Of a DNA stretch of 60,000 nt, positions 1 through 11,431 are shown piece after piece. The notes below the pieces were generated by a model that saw nothing but the letters and a program-made list of their open reading frames with translations, was not told the DNA's origin and did not search any database. Every line of letters starts with the position of its first letter. The stretch's first letter is position 1. Position numbers and translations under genes: made by a program. Origin of the DNA: Tubulanus polymorphus (taxonomy: Eukaryota; Nemertea; Palaeonemertea; Tubulaniformes; Tubulanidae); the NCBI RefSeq assembly GCF_964204645.1, contig NC_134027.1:3648485-3708484 (forward strand), read 5' to 3'.

Positions 1-135
1 GTTTTCTCGGGGGAGTTTTGCCAGCCTGAAATATCTGTAATGTGTCTGATGTTTATTCGGGATCAAATACTTGATGGATATTATTCAAAACCGAAGTGAG
101 GAGACCTTCAATGACGTCCGACTGTCCGCACTTAC

Positions 136-209
136 CCTACAGTAGCTTTTAGAAACTCCTCTCTCGATACGTTTCCATCTTCATCCAGATCACAATATTC
201 GAAATATTT
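136..209 (-). CDS. EF-hand protein, second coding exon (short internal exon)
   Basis: On the minus strand a pyrimidine-rich stretch ending in TTTCAG leads into an open segment beginning K-Y-F-E-Y-C and then D-L-D-E-D-G-N-V-S-R-E-E, a canonical 12-residue EF-hand loop with Asp at 1, 3 and 5, Gly at 6, Val at 8 and Glu at 12. The exon ends at a strong donor, G|GTAAGT (135-130). If that donor were not used, the frame would reach TAA at once, giving a protein of about 88 residues. Exon 1 (4583-4771) ends in phase 0, which matches this reading frame. Joining the two exons places 23 residues between the two loops; calmodulin has 24 between loops I and II. I infer from this that the exons are consecutive and that the gene continues past position 1. 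The Ca2+-ligand residues are seen directly; the joining is inference. Confidence 0.8.
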
Positions 210-279
210 CTGAAATGCATAAAGCTATTCAATAGAAACATGCGAAGACGAATATGTTTTCTTTCTGCTCGGGAATAAT

Positions 280-391
280 CAGGACCCAGTTCCACAGTTC
301 TGAGTTCACATTTGAAGAGTTAAATCACTAAAAATGAACTCATTTTAGCTCAGAGTTAACTGAAAACTCACAACTGTGGAACTGGATCCAG
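280..391. mobile_element. short inverted-repeat (MITE-like) element
   Basis: The ends are imperfect inverted repeats of about 27 bp: left CAGGACCCAGTTCCACAG..., right (reverse complement) CTGGATCCAGTTCCACAG.... The two share a run of CCAGTTCCACAGTT and continue as (C/G)TGAGTT. The 112-bp unit has no coding capacity. The ends resemble those of the element at 39056-39201, suggesting one family. No clear target-site duplication is visible. Confidence 0.7.
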
Positions 392-769
392 AACTATTCT
401 ATCCCTTAATTCTCGATAAATCAGCACTGCTCGTCGATTCATAACGGTATTGTATAGTTTAGTGTTTATGTAAATTAAATCAATTTTGAGCAACTTTTCG
501 GTAAACTGATTTTGTTGACGGAATATCGACGGAGAGCGGAATATAATAACTATTGATGTGAATAATCGATGAATTTAGGCAATCTTCTGCGAGGAAACTT
601 TTCTTCGCTTTTGAAAATTGATGATCATTCAAAACATACGCTTTGTGAAGTAATTGGAGAAAGGGGAAGGCGGTAGAATATACATAATAAAACATAGTGT
701 TAGGCTGGAAGTATCTCGACGCTCTCATTCGTGCAATATCTTGTTAACCGGATTTTCTTTCTTGTAAAC

Positions 770-961
770 CGGTATAGTCTTACCAGGCCCAGGTGTAGAA
801 TCCGTTTTTCAGGCTGAACCACATTTCTATATTCGTCCCCGCTACAGAGCATTGTCCGCTGGTCTCTATGAGGACGACAGACTGATTGGGCGACTGGATG
901 ATCTGATGATTGGGACTATTCCACCGGATTCTATCTACACTTGGGCCATCTTACCATACCG
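770..961. mobile_element. inverted-repeat (foldback or MITE-like) element
   Basis: Left end CGGTATAGTCTTACCAGGCC... and right end (reverse complement) CGGTATGGTAAGATGGCCC... form imperfect terminal inverted repeats of about 35-40 bp, both continuing through GTGTAGA and AATCCG with one small indel. The 192-bp unit is noncoding and lies in the EF-hand intron. The family is not recognised. Confidence 0.65.
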
Positions 962-2617
962 TACATAAAATAATTTATATTTATAGGTACATGACATCTT
1001 AATCGTCGATCCAGAGGGCTCTATATCGATGCAGGAACGAGTTGTATCAGATTCAGTAGAGCGTATATCGGTCTAGGAATTGATCCCAGATTATTCGGGC
1101 TTATTGTTCTTCAAGGGTATTTGAAGTTATTAATCCTCGATCGGGAGCCAGTTAGGAATCTCTTAGTAACAAGGATACATCAGAACTGCCCACGCGTCTT
1201 AGGATTCCGTTCTGCTTCATTGAGGCGCGTGGCTTGTTAATTAAATTCCTGTTCAGAGTTAAAGTCAGAATCGCTGAAACGAATACGCTCTCCTATCTTC
1301 GGACAGATCTTGAAAATCAACTAGTATATGTATATTGGAAGGTCGCTGACCTTGATGGTAAATCATTCATGCCCCCAATACCACTGTAGTAATATGCGCA
1401 ACGCTTTTTTTTAAAGAAATTACTACAATATAAATCTATTTGATATTTTCTACGGTCACCAAGTGCGAAAAATTCCAACCGAATGCGATAGAAAGAAATT
1501 CCAAGTAAAAAACAAATATCGCCTATGTGACAAAATTACTATCACAGTATTATTATTAATTACTTTTTTATTTACATTCCTATGGAATGTAATACGTCGT
1601 ATCATCAGAGATAACGATAATGATTCATAAGCAGCGATTCGACTATAGAAAATACTGCTTTGTTGGCATAAAGCGGTCGTTAAAATAGTTCATAGCTGTT
1701 TCATATCAAAGTAAATATTGATCATGGGATTGATTTTTGTTGGAAAGGAAAGTGGAGCACAAGTCATCGAAAAATTAAAGAAATATTTACATAAAAAGTT
1801 TCGTGTGTTTTTTTTCAAACAAAATTGCAGAAAAGAATACCGCAATTCAGTATAAAATCGATCAGGGATAATTAATGACAGGTGATATTTCGTGCTTGTC
1901 CTCGTGGAATTCACCTTCAAAATAAAAACGTAAATTTTACACCCACAAACGAATTAATTGACTATTAGTCATTTTCTCAGCACATGAAAATGTTCAGTCG
2001 TGATGTCTTGAAGATGGAAAATTAACGATAATGATGCTAATTCAGCGATTGTCATCAATTCGTGGATCATATAAAGAGCTACACAATTTGAAATGAGCAC
2101 GAGGCAGGTCATAATATGAAATTGAGTACCTGAACATTTCAATATTGATATGTGTAGCATATGTTGGTAAATGCTGTTTTTTTTCAAAGGTCATTTTGTG
2201 TATCTATGTGGGCTATAGTGCGTACCCTTCTTAGTACTGTGTCAAATTAAACGTATTTGATAAACGATATGATCTATATAATCTACCACCTTGCTTCAGA
2301 TGACAGTTTTATAGCAAACAGCTGTTTCACGTACGACGTTGAATAAACAATGTTTTACCAGGCATTTCATGCGACGTATCAGCCGTTTAATGGTTTTTAT
2401 TAAATTTACCCGTGGGTTCGTTCGGCGTATTAATGGGCCAACAAATGCTGAAAATATTGACAAAAATCTTGTAAAACGCCGAGCTCGGCAAATAAAATTG
2501 CGCATAACATTTTATGATATCCTATTCGTTCACATAATGTGCTAAAATCTGCGATTAAGCACCTGTCAACGACAAAACGTATGTTACTGTAATATTTTGG
2601 GGGTATTTTTTCACTTT

Positions 2618-2649
2618 GCGTAATTCGCGTAATTCGCGTAATTCACGTT
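2618..2649. repeat. 9-bp minisatellite
   Basis: The unit GCGTAATTC is repeated three times in perfect register, followed by a degenerate half copy (ACGTTA). Confidence 0.85.
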
Positions 2650-4582
2650 ATGGTGACGGACACACGCGACTAATACTGTGTAAATGTCAAGAGTTAATAT
2701 GAAAAGCGGACACGTCTATAATATCGTACTAATTATTTCTTCGGAGATTCAATTATAGACATCTTTTGTATCCATCGTGTTTCAAGTATACATCATGTAA
2801 GCATACGTATGTATACACCAGGTACTATTGTTTCGTAACTTGGTGCAGAATACCTCGATAATCGTTAATGACTGGACTCCGTGTATAACAGGATGGTCGA
2901 ATAGTCTCTCACACATCGCCATATTCTCATATCTTGAATGTTTCTAACTCGGAAGTACCTTTATTTTTTTGCAGTTAATTCACTCATTTATTTTCATTGA
3001 AACGTCATCACCATTCATTCAATCTATCCTTCGTAGACAATCGTGAATTTTTCCAATAATTTTCGTCATTACCGATGATGATCGGTCGTTAGATTCAAAC
3101 AAACTTGTGTTTGCTGTCAATACACGGTGGAAATAACGAACATGAATGTTTCACTCTGACATCAGCTTCATTGTTTAGATATTGCCGTATTTTGTTCTAA
3201 TCATGATTTTCATGTTTTCGCCTCGTTTTTCCTCCTGAACCTGATATCATTCAATTGGAATTTTAGGCTTTCAAATGAAATATTCAAATTCTTGCATTCT
3301 ATCTTAGGAAGAGATTTTTATATTCTATTCGGAAACCAATGCTTCATTTTCTGTTTGATATCTGAAGTCATGTTCTAGCGAACCAATTTGAAAACCTAGA
3401 TATCTTAATATTCCAACCTATGCTCAGTAGGACCGGTGTAAGTGTAAATTGTCGTAGTAAATATTTGTGTAACGGCGGCTGCACGCACAGTAGAGACGTG
3501 ATCACGCGAAACGTCGTCTCATTTCCGAGTGAAACCCAACTGATCATCCCAAACGGTTCCTTCCTGTGTAATGATGCGACCGTTTATCGCACAACAGGAA
3601 ACTTAGGAAGCTTCGCAAGAAAAGCTTCATATATGGCGCACTTTCAGACACATCAGTTACGAAATACATTTGCCTTGGGTGATGCATCCAAATTTTGTAG
3701 CTACCTCTGAAGCACGAATGCGAATAAAACAGCTGTTTGATATGCATTTTCAATACTGAGATTTTCTACGAAAAAAAAACTCCCACGCCGCAAAATTGTA
3801 TTCCGATGATTGCGCAGGTCATAAAAAGCGTTTCGCAATTAAAACGATATCTAAAATATGACATTCTTATCGACTGGAAACCAAAAATAACCGAAACAAA
3901 CACAATAAACCATTTCATATCGGATATAAAATGAAGTATAGCAATAATCTAGATAATACTATGTACACTGATACTATTCGGAAGTCAACTTTTACCGTGA
4001 ATAATATGACTTTCTCTATTTAGATGAATACTGTGGGAAAACGCTAAAAACCTGTATATTCAGTAAATCTAATATTTCCGCCGAAAGCAACCGACATTCA
4101 TCACTGAACTTGCTATCGAATATACAAAATCAAGTAATGTTTCGACTGCCACCAGGGAACCCCGCGGGCCATTATCAACATTATCAACGCTCATTGACGA
4201 TGTAATCTAATCATCTTCGCTTCCAAAATACCAATCAAACGATTTTTAGTTTTTATGACCTTTCTCGATATTATGTACGAAATACACATCGTATCGGGGA
4301 AATATCAAGATTCTTATACGGCCCAGTATCTTTCCGTTTTCTCCGTTCATTCTTTATGTCTAGGCCTATTGATAAAAGACAACATCGTTGAGATACCTCA
4401 GCGGAAATGAAGATCTATTCATTATAGGCATTCGTGACACCAGGTTGTCTCGGGTAACCTCATGATGTAATTATCTGATGTGTGATATGTCTGAGATTAT
4501 ATCTCACTTATTAGTTACTATGTCTTCCAATCAAGAATTAATACTACTAATATTAGTGTTTACCATTCTCTTTTCTACTTAC

Positions 4583-4771
4583 CTTCACTAACTTTGGGTC
4601 AGCCCGCCCATGATCCCTGAGCATTTTTTCCATTTCCTCTTTGTTCAGGGTATCGGATAAGTCCTCGTCGTATTTTGCAAAAACCTCCAACGCGTTTTTA
4701 CATTCGAGTAACGTCGCCTCATCAACAGGTATTTCTAGTTTACTGAGGTACTCTTCAGCTGAATGCGCCAT
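4583..4771 (-). CDS. EF-hand calcium-binding protein, first coding exon
   Basis: The exon encodes 63 residues starting M-A-H-S-A-E-E-Y-L and ending at a clean donor AAG|GTAAGT (GT at 4582-4581). The ATG context is CACCAACCATGG, a strong initiation context. Residues 24-34 form a helix, residues 35-46 (D-E-D-L-S-D-T-L-N-K-E-E) fit an EF-hand loop with ligands at positions 1, 3, 5, 7, 9 and 12, and residues 47-63 form the exiting helix. Position 6 is Asp where Gly is usual, so this loop is somewhat atypical. The partner loop is in the exon at 136-209, which would make a paired EF-hand module of a small soluble Ca2+-binding protein. The intron is about 4.37 kb. I cannot assign the subfamily (calmodulin-like, sarcoplasmic or other) from two exons. 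The roughly 150 bp upstream are richer in GC than the surroundings, as expected for a 5' UTR or promoter. Confidence 0.8.
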
Positions 4772-4925
4772 GGTTGGTGATAGTCAGTGAGTCAGTAGAG
4801 CGTCGTTCCCTGTGTGTGTCGCTGCGACAAGAGTGTCCGCAATATGAACGAAGCGATGCCAGCTCAATCGGCCTGGGATACCTCTAGACAAGCGCTCCAA
4901 CCAGCTGTCACACGTTCAAACGATA
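4772..4925 (-). promoter_or_regulatory. putative 5' UTR and promoter-proximal region of the EF-hand gene
   Basis: This stretch is more GC-rich than its surroundings and lies directly upstream of the EF-hand start codon. It has no obvious TATA box. A CAGCTG E-box lies near 4902-4907. The extent is a guess; no transcription start is visible. Confidence 0.3.
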
Positions 4926-5934
4926 TGTCACTGCAAGTACTTGCAATTCAATAGCTAAGATCAAGACTGTTCGTAACGGGCGCCAGTTCGCAGAAAGCTA
5001 CGTATTCGTAATATCCATTTTTTGCACGAATAATCTATCTAATACACGTCAAGAGATAGATAAGTTATATTGAGCGATCACATTTATCTTCATGATATTG
5101 ACCTCAGAGTAATATAACGCAAATCAGGGCGTATTACAGTTGTTTTTACGCGGGTATTATACAGTTGATTTTCTATGATAGACGGTTTTCGGAATTTTGG
5201 GAAAATCTGGTTAATTCTTAATCTATTTCGCGTTGTTAATAAAGTTAACAACACCCGACACTTAAGTAATCACTACGAAGCATTTCTAAGGAAAATGGAT
5301 ATAGGGTAGGATATCGATTTGTTCGTGGTGATATCTAATCACTACAACGACTGAAAGCTCAATTTTCACTGGTTTGAAGGCATTAGGGACTAACTGAATT
5401 ACAGATCTAACCAAATCCGATATGGACAATAAATACCACCGATAGCAGACGGGTCACGTGTGCTTGTGTTGACAGGCTTTAATTTGATTTAAAGGATGTG
5501 ATTTCATCCTCTTAACCTTGGTCTTGTATTCTGTGCTGGAGGGGTTGTCATATTATTAGTAGTTTACGATTTTGAATTTCATGTACGGAAAACAATAAAG
5601 AATTTTCAGTGAATTGATTTGTTGACCGATCAATTTGTATTCAATTTTCCTGGTAGGCCGTTAAAAGGGTTCGCGTTGAAATAATAGTTCGAATACTGAT
5701 TGAATAATTAGATAACAGTGTTTATCGATTATTAACGTATATAGGAACTGAATATGACGTTATATTGGTCAAGATATGTCAAACATACTGAATGACACAT
5801 ACTTCAATCAAGAATGACACGTTTTGAGTCACAGTTCAAAGATCTTGCTTTTGGATGAAAACATTCTATCTTTGTAATCCCACGAAGAGGATATTCTAAC
5901 AAGGATTTATTATACGTATTCATTTTCATCAAAC
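4926..5934. other. intergenic region, nothing recognised
   Basis: AT-rich DNA between the EF-hand start and the divergent ORF at 5935. It would hold the promoters of both if the ORF is a gene. I see no repeats or conserved coding here. Confidence 0.4.
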
Positions 5935-6315
5935 ATGGAAGATTGGAGTTGTACCGACGAGGAGCAGTTTGGTAAAGAAGCCCGGCTGAACAAAATAGCA
6001 GATGAGTCGATACTAGGCTTGGTTTCAGGGCCTTGCGGGCAGACTCATTCGCTACGCTGCGCGCAGAAATCGAATCGTCTAGAACAGAAACGACTGCAAA
6101 ACAAGCTGGATTCGCTGGAATACGAATACGTAGAGAAAATCGGAAAGATGAGGATCGAAGAGAAAGAAATGAAACTGGAATTGTATCGCATGAAACTGAA
6201 TATTGTCCATTCAAAACGACAAACACGTCATAAACAGAACGACCGCACGACGCATAAAACTACGTCAAAAGTCGAAACTTTACCCCCTGTTTACGGCGCG
6301 CGTTATTCCATATGA
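5935..6315 (+). CDS. hypothetical charged coiled-coil protein
   Basis: This 126-residue ORF starts in a good context (A at -3, G at +4). Residues 1-45 are mixed. Residues 47-93 are a Lys/Glu/Arg-rich stretch with spaced Leu, Met and Ile (for example L-E-Y-E-Y-V-E-K-I-G-K-M-R), typical of a coiled coil or long helix. The C-terminal part is basic and ends L-P-P-V-Y-G-A-R-Y. The segment is richer in GC than its flanks, has no stops, and its composition looks like protein. I do not recognise a family. It is divergent from the EF-hand gene, 1.16 kb away. An overlapping minus-strand ORF of 140 codons (5804-6226) has a less protein-like composition and is probably a shadow. It may be a single-exon gene, one exon of a larger gene, or chance. 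Confidence 0.4.
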   Translation: MEDWSCTDEEQFGKEARLNKIADESILGLVSGPCGQTHSLRCAQKSNRLEQKRLQNKLDSLEYEYVEKIGKMRIEEKEMKLELYRMKLNIVHSKRQTRHKQNDRTTHKTTSKVETLPPVYGARYSI

Positions 6316-9300
6316 AACTGTCGGATTGTTGAAATGTGAATTTCTGGGATTGATTTACGAATTTTTAAGAAGTACGTTACATAGTGTAGGATTCAATACG
6401 GATTCAAAGATAAGAAACATGCGAGTGTAATTCTTTCTACGATATACAGTGGCAGCTAAATACAAATGCAGTCGGTACTTTAGAGATAGGCGTACGATCA
6501 GTTAACGCGTAACGTGATGTTTTAAACGACTGTAATACTATTCCTGTAAGCGCCAACGGACGGAGCCATCATGTTTCAAGCGGGGTAACGCAATAATAGT
6601 GAAAATTCACTGTTCATCGAAAAACCGAATTATCTTAGTTAATGAAATGATTTTGTCTGACAAGTTTGGAGATAATCGGATCTGCTGGGTCTCATCTGTA
6701 GGTTTGGTTTCATCATGGACTCTGTAACGAGAGTCAGCGAGTTTCATGACGTCGTGTATTGCTTCTATGAATTTTTTCTAATGAACGTTCACCAAGATAT
6801 ATCTCATATCGAAAACTGACAATTCGACTAATGAATTTGACAGTTTTATAGGAATAATTATGATATAACGTTGGATCAATTGCTTTTAATATCACACAAA
6901 GGGGAAGCGTTTCAGACGATAAGGCTTAGTACCGACTCATACCGAGTGTATTAATTGAATTCAGCAATGTTGCGATGAATCAATCTTCGAGTAATTTCAG
7001 ACGAAAAAAGCACTAGTTTTTTCTATTTTGTGTTGTGCTAGAATTTCCTTTCCTTTCGTTGGCTTACAACACTTGGGTATCAGCCAATTTTGTCATTTCA
7101 CATATCCGGTAGGGATTTCTGGTATTTCATTGTGTTGTAGATTACACGTTTTTGATCTCAACTCCCACTCCAGTATTTTCGCATATCTCCGTTAAATTTG
7201 TATTAGTAGTCTTGTAACGTTCCCATTACAATCTAATATATTTTTTCCAGCATTCTAACAGATTTATCAAAAAACAGATTAATCATATTTTTGATTCACC
7301 AACTCCGGTCTAGTGTCATGATTCATCAAGGAAATGTTTGAATTCTATAGTATGGCTGTCGTCGTGTGAAAAATGCCCGCAGCTAAGATTTGTTTGCAAT
7401 GCGATTAGACTTCATTTGAATAAAGTAAAAGTAATGAACAAAGTGAAAGTTCCAGGTATAGAGATGCAGGGTTTTCATCTACACGAAGCAACGTCGTTTC
7501 ATTACGTAGATTTTTGGCATTAAGTTCTATCGAATTTAAGTTTACCAGGTTAATTAATATTCTCTTGTTTCATAGAATATCTATTCGTTATACAGAAATC
7601 GGCATCTTGTATTATCGTACCGTAGCCTTAGACTCTAGAATATCTAATCCACGAAAGTATCTGTGGTATTACCCACCGCGTTAGTTTGGCGGTTTAGTTA
7701 GTTAGTTTAGTTAGTTTAGTGTTATATATACACTGCTACACGGTGTCGGCGGCATAAAACGCATGTTGCTATATTAAAACGGCTTCAGTGAATAAATGGC
7801 TTTTTTATCGAATCTTGTCGGTATGATATGTAAATTAATGTACGAAGTTCGCCGATTATTACTGAAAATAATTTTGAAAATGTTATGATTTGTGTGTATG
7901 GCGCAGAGCGGCGTTCAGCTGATAATGTTACGGTGGATATGAAATTCTTACGGCCGTCGTGTATTTCAATATGAAATGCAATAAATATGCAAAGAATTTA
8001 AATAAAGATTCTTAATGATCACCGAGTAAGCAATAGAATATCAAATCGGATAGAAAGATGTCGACCTAATTCAAACCATTGGATCGATTGAGCTGCAGCT
8101 GGTTTCGAGGTCAGCCCAGCGTTGAAGTTAAAATTGGTCTATATCAGAGTGCCAGAGGTGGACAGATTATACGTCTGGAAGTCGGATGTAATCTAGGACT
8201 CGACGCTGGGTGACTGTAGATCAAATATCAACGGCGACGATTCCATACCAATTACGAACGTTTATATCGATACAATATCAGCCGGAAAACACACCGTCTC
8301 GATCCCGTCCAATCCTATTATATTACATGTTCCTCGCGTCGACATTCGTGGATTCCGAGCAAGCTATATTTTTGGGTGATTATTACAAAGCTGGATGGCA
8401 AAAAGCAACAACACCTAATAATCAAGCTTCATACAGAAGCCTTGTGACCTTTTGGCTGATACGATCGAATTGCTCAGGTCCAGTGTTACATTCTGGCCAA
8501 TATTTGTAGATCACTTTTGATCCGATCGACGTCAGTTTTCATTACAGGTTTTTTTTTCGCTGAAATATCACGAGTCGATCGAGTCGCTTACAATGGAAGG
8601 AAGTTGATGTGTATATTTTTCGACCCAGAGTCCTGATGTGCAATATACCGATCTGATCCACGTCGATTCGATTACCTTCTCTCCACGCTTGATAATATGT
8701 TCCATGGTTGATGGCAAATCTAGTTGTCATTTTTTCCTCTTCGCTTCGTTTTTTCGTTCATTCGAAGTTGTTTCAGAATGTTAAGTTGGTTGTAGTGTTT
8801 GACTGCTGTTTAACTCGGGGATAAATATACGAATCAAAACGTCCAATTGCCTCAGATACGTATCATCAGAATCAACTGGTTATTTCTGCTTTGCTTGTCT
8901 CACATGACGGGTTCCCAGTTCTGGTGACAAATTGACAGCTTTCTTACATGAGCAAAATGTCGTAGTTGTTATCCATCATTAATAAAGCGCCAAACCCAGG
9001 CAGTATCATTTGCAGTATCATTTATAAGTCGGTCTTTTTAATTGGCTCAATGGGATAATGAATCACACGAAAGCTCATACAAAACTGATTTGGTTGTTTC
9101 ACTGTTATGTCGTGTTATGCGGTGTGGATTTACTGGGAAAAAGATAGAATTTGCATTAAAATATATCTTTTTTTTTAATATTCACCGGGGATTTATTCCA
9201 CCTACATCTCAACCATCCGCATTTCCGAAACCATGGAACTCTTCCAGCAAAATATAAACTATATATCTCTGTTTATCATATTTCCATATCAAGGTTACTT

Positions 9301-11431
9301 GATTCTCTTAAATGTCGTTTCTTCATCTTTCATGTTGGCTGAAATTTCAGACAGGTGGGATGATAGACTTCAGTAATTGCCTTATTTACACCGCAAAACT
9401 GTCTTCCACTAATCGCTTTATCGAATATTTTGAATATCTGCTCAGTATTTCGTTTGGCAAAAATTGCATTTCTCGCAGTTGTTGTATTTTAAAATCATCG
9501 CGTGAATGGAATACTGTTTTAAATACAAGATTACATACTCGAGTCACGCTTCATTTTCATTACTACTTCAGTTGGTTCTATCCTTTTTCGTCGCAAGAAA
9601 TAAGTAAGTAATTGGGTTTTATTGTCGCAGTCTTCTCTGTGATCAAAGTCACTTTTTCTCGTAGTTCTTCGACCCAGTGCGCAGTGATGGTAATAGATAA
9701 TTTACCCACGGCATAAAGGTATGCATCCATAATGATTAACACGCCGTACCTTTTTGACGTGGTCGGCATATTTGACATCGAATTAGCAAGTGCGTTTCTG
9801 TTCGTATGGTGCATGAACAACAGGTGAATGATAATATGTTCTGAAGCCTAAATAATGGCGCGGATTAAGAGCAAAGATCATTAACGGCGTTACATTGAAA
9901 TTCGTTCATTAACTACTGGTGGAAAGATGATTTCCCAGGTTCACTTCAGTCACTCCGTATCTCAACTGAAATGAAAAAATAACAGGTGGAGGTCTACCCC
10001 TTTCATGCTATCAATGCTTCACAATGCGCGTAGGGAGCGGGGAGGCCGCAGCTTGAACTGAAGAAAAATATACATGTAGATAAGTCTCTTGTAGGAAACA
10101 TGTTTGGTTTGCATAGAATTAATTAAAACCTGAAGGGAATGCCAATTTAAATCCGTGTCATATACAAATGAAAGGATTTCTAATTGAAATTTCACGAGTG
10201 CGGAGGGAAATGAGGTTAACCAGCTTGTACTGACGTTAGAATCAGGCGACAAAATTGGTGCTGAACACGAGCACAAGACGCTAATTGCTGTGCAGAAAAT
10301 CGAAAGCAATCTGAGAGCTAGATGAAAGGGAAATCCTCGCGTTAAGAAGAAAACAAGATTTTCCTGAATTTAATGGATTCTATTAATGCACCATGTGATC
10401 ACCACAACACAAAACATCTCATTTTGCCAGTTATATCCATTTAAGAAATCTATATTCATACCAAGTACTAATGTTGATCTATGAATCTATGCGTAATATC
10501 AGTCGCTGTGACACTAGTGTTTCGGCAGTTTCTCGCCTTCTATGCTGCTTATGCTTCAGAGCTTCGTTCAGTCGGCAAATGACACCAATTGATGCAAGAC
10601 TTTTACTTATATGTGATGTAGAATAAATGACAAGTCCTAATAACCTGATATTCAGTTATGTCAAGCTTCATTTCTTCCATGGCTGAACGATAACAGGAAA
10701 CATTTCAACAAATTAGCGATAAAATGAGGCAATTCCAAGCAATAACTTAATCAATTATTTTAGAAGTAGGACTAGGCTACGGTTCGTCCGGTATCTGGGG
10801 CATATTTGTCGTTTGTTACGCATCATCAGATATGTTATTACTGATGGATAAACCGTGTCGCACCTGGTAAAATAAACAAAGTGTCTCAAGCGAAAAATGC
10901 GTTACGATCTGGGATAATGGTAAATCTGGCATAGAGTCGACGTGTACTGTTTAGGTCGAATGGGTGTCGTGAGTTAGCGTAAAAATATCATATAAAAATC
11001 TAAAACGTTATATTTCTAAGGATATCTACCGATAACCAAAACGTGTGTCAATGACTAACAGAAAGGACTGCGGCCTTCCTTCGAGCAATGATACTATTTT
11101 CGTAGATTGGGGATGTCAAATCAAATTAGATTCCCACTGGTTTCTGATATTGACTTGTAAAACTGTAGATTTTGCATGGCTTTCTCATACAAGCTGCAAC
11201 ATATATAAACTCTGAAAATGATTTGAAAAAACAGTTTAAACAATAGACGAAGCTTTCAACTTGGATAAAGATACGGAGATTGCTGCATCAACCGTTTCAA
11301 TTCATCCTCTCGCGAAAATGATTGTATGGTCTATCGAGGATGAACTGGATTGGAAATGCAATTACAAGTTTAAGCGTCGAACAGAAGTAGTTGTTTCTGG
11401 TAGAACAACCTAACAACCGTGTCCCGTATAC
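6316..11431. other. intergenic region without supported genes
   Basis: AT-rich DNA with only short chance ORFs. A low-complexity run built on TTAGTTTAG occupies about 7681-7720. An imperfect inverted pair near 8108-8124 and 8196-8213 (sharing CCCAGCGT) could be a decayed MITE. No RNA gene or homologous coding was recognised. Confidence 0.4.
7681..7720. repeat. low-complexity TTAGTTTAG-type repeat
   Basis: Short irregular tandem copies of TTAGTTT and GTTAG. Confidence 0.6.

Larger units (their letters stand above)
210..4582 (-). other. EF-hand gene intron 1 (about 4.4 kb)
   Basis: The interval is bounded on the minus strand by a GTAAGT donor at 4582-4577 and a TTTCAG acceptor ending at 210. 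It contains inverted-repeat elements at 280-391 and 770-961 and a minisatellite at 2618-2649. The remainder, including ORFs near 3420-3710, shows nothing I can support as coding. Other short exons inside it cannot be ruled out, but the paired-loop spacing argues against one. Confidence 0.6.

Noticed and set aside
1000-1145. Possible short exon after TTTATAG near 987 (reads D-I-L-I-V-D-P-E-G-S-I)
   Set aside because: Only about 27 open codons, no matching donor, and opposite in strand to the EF-hand gene; chance is more likely.
5804-6226. 140-codon minus-strand ORF opposite the coiled-coil ORF
   Set aside because: Its Ser/Cys/Phe-rich translation looks like the antisense of a Lys/Glu-rich frame, and no domain was recognised.
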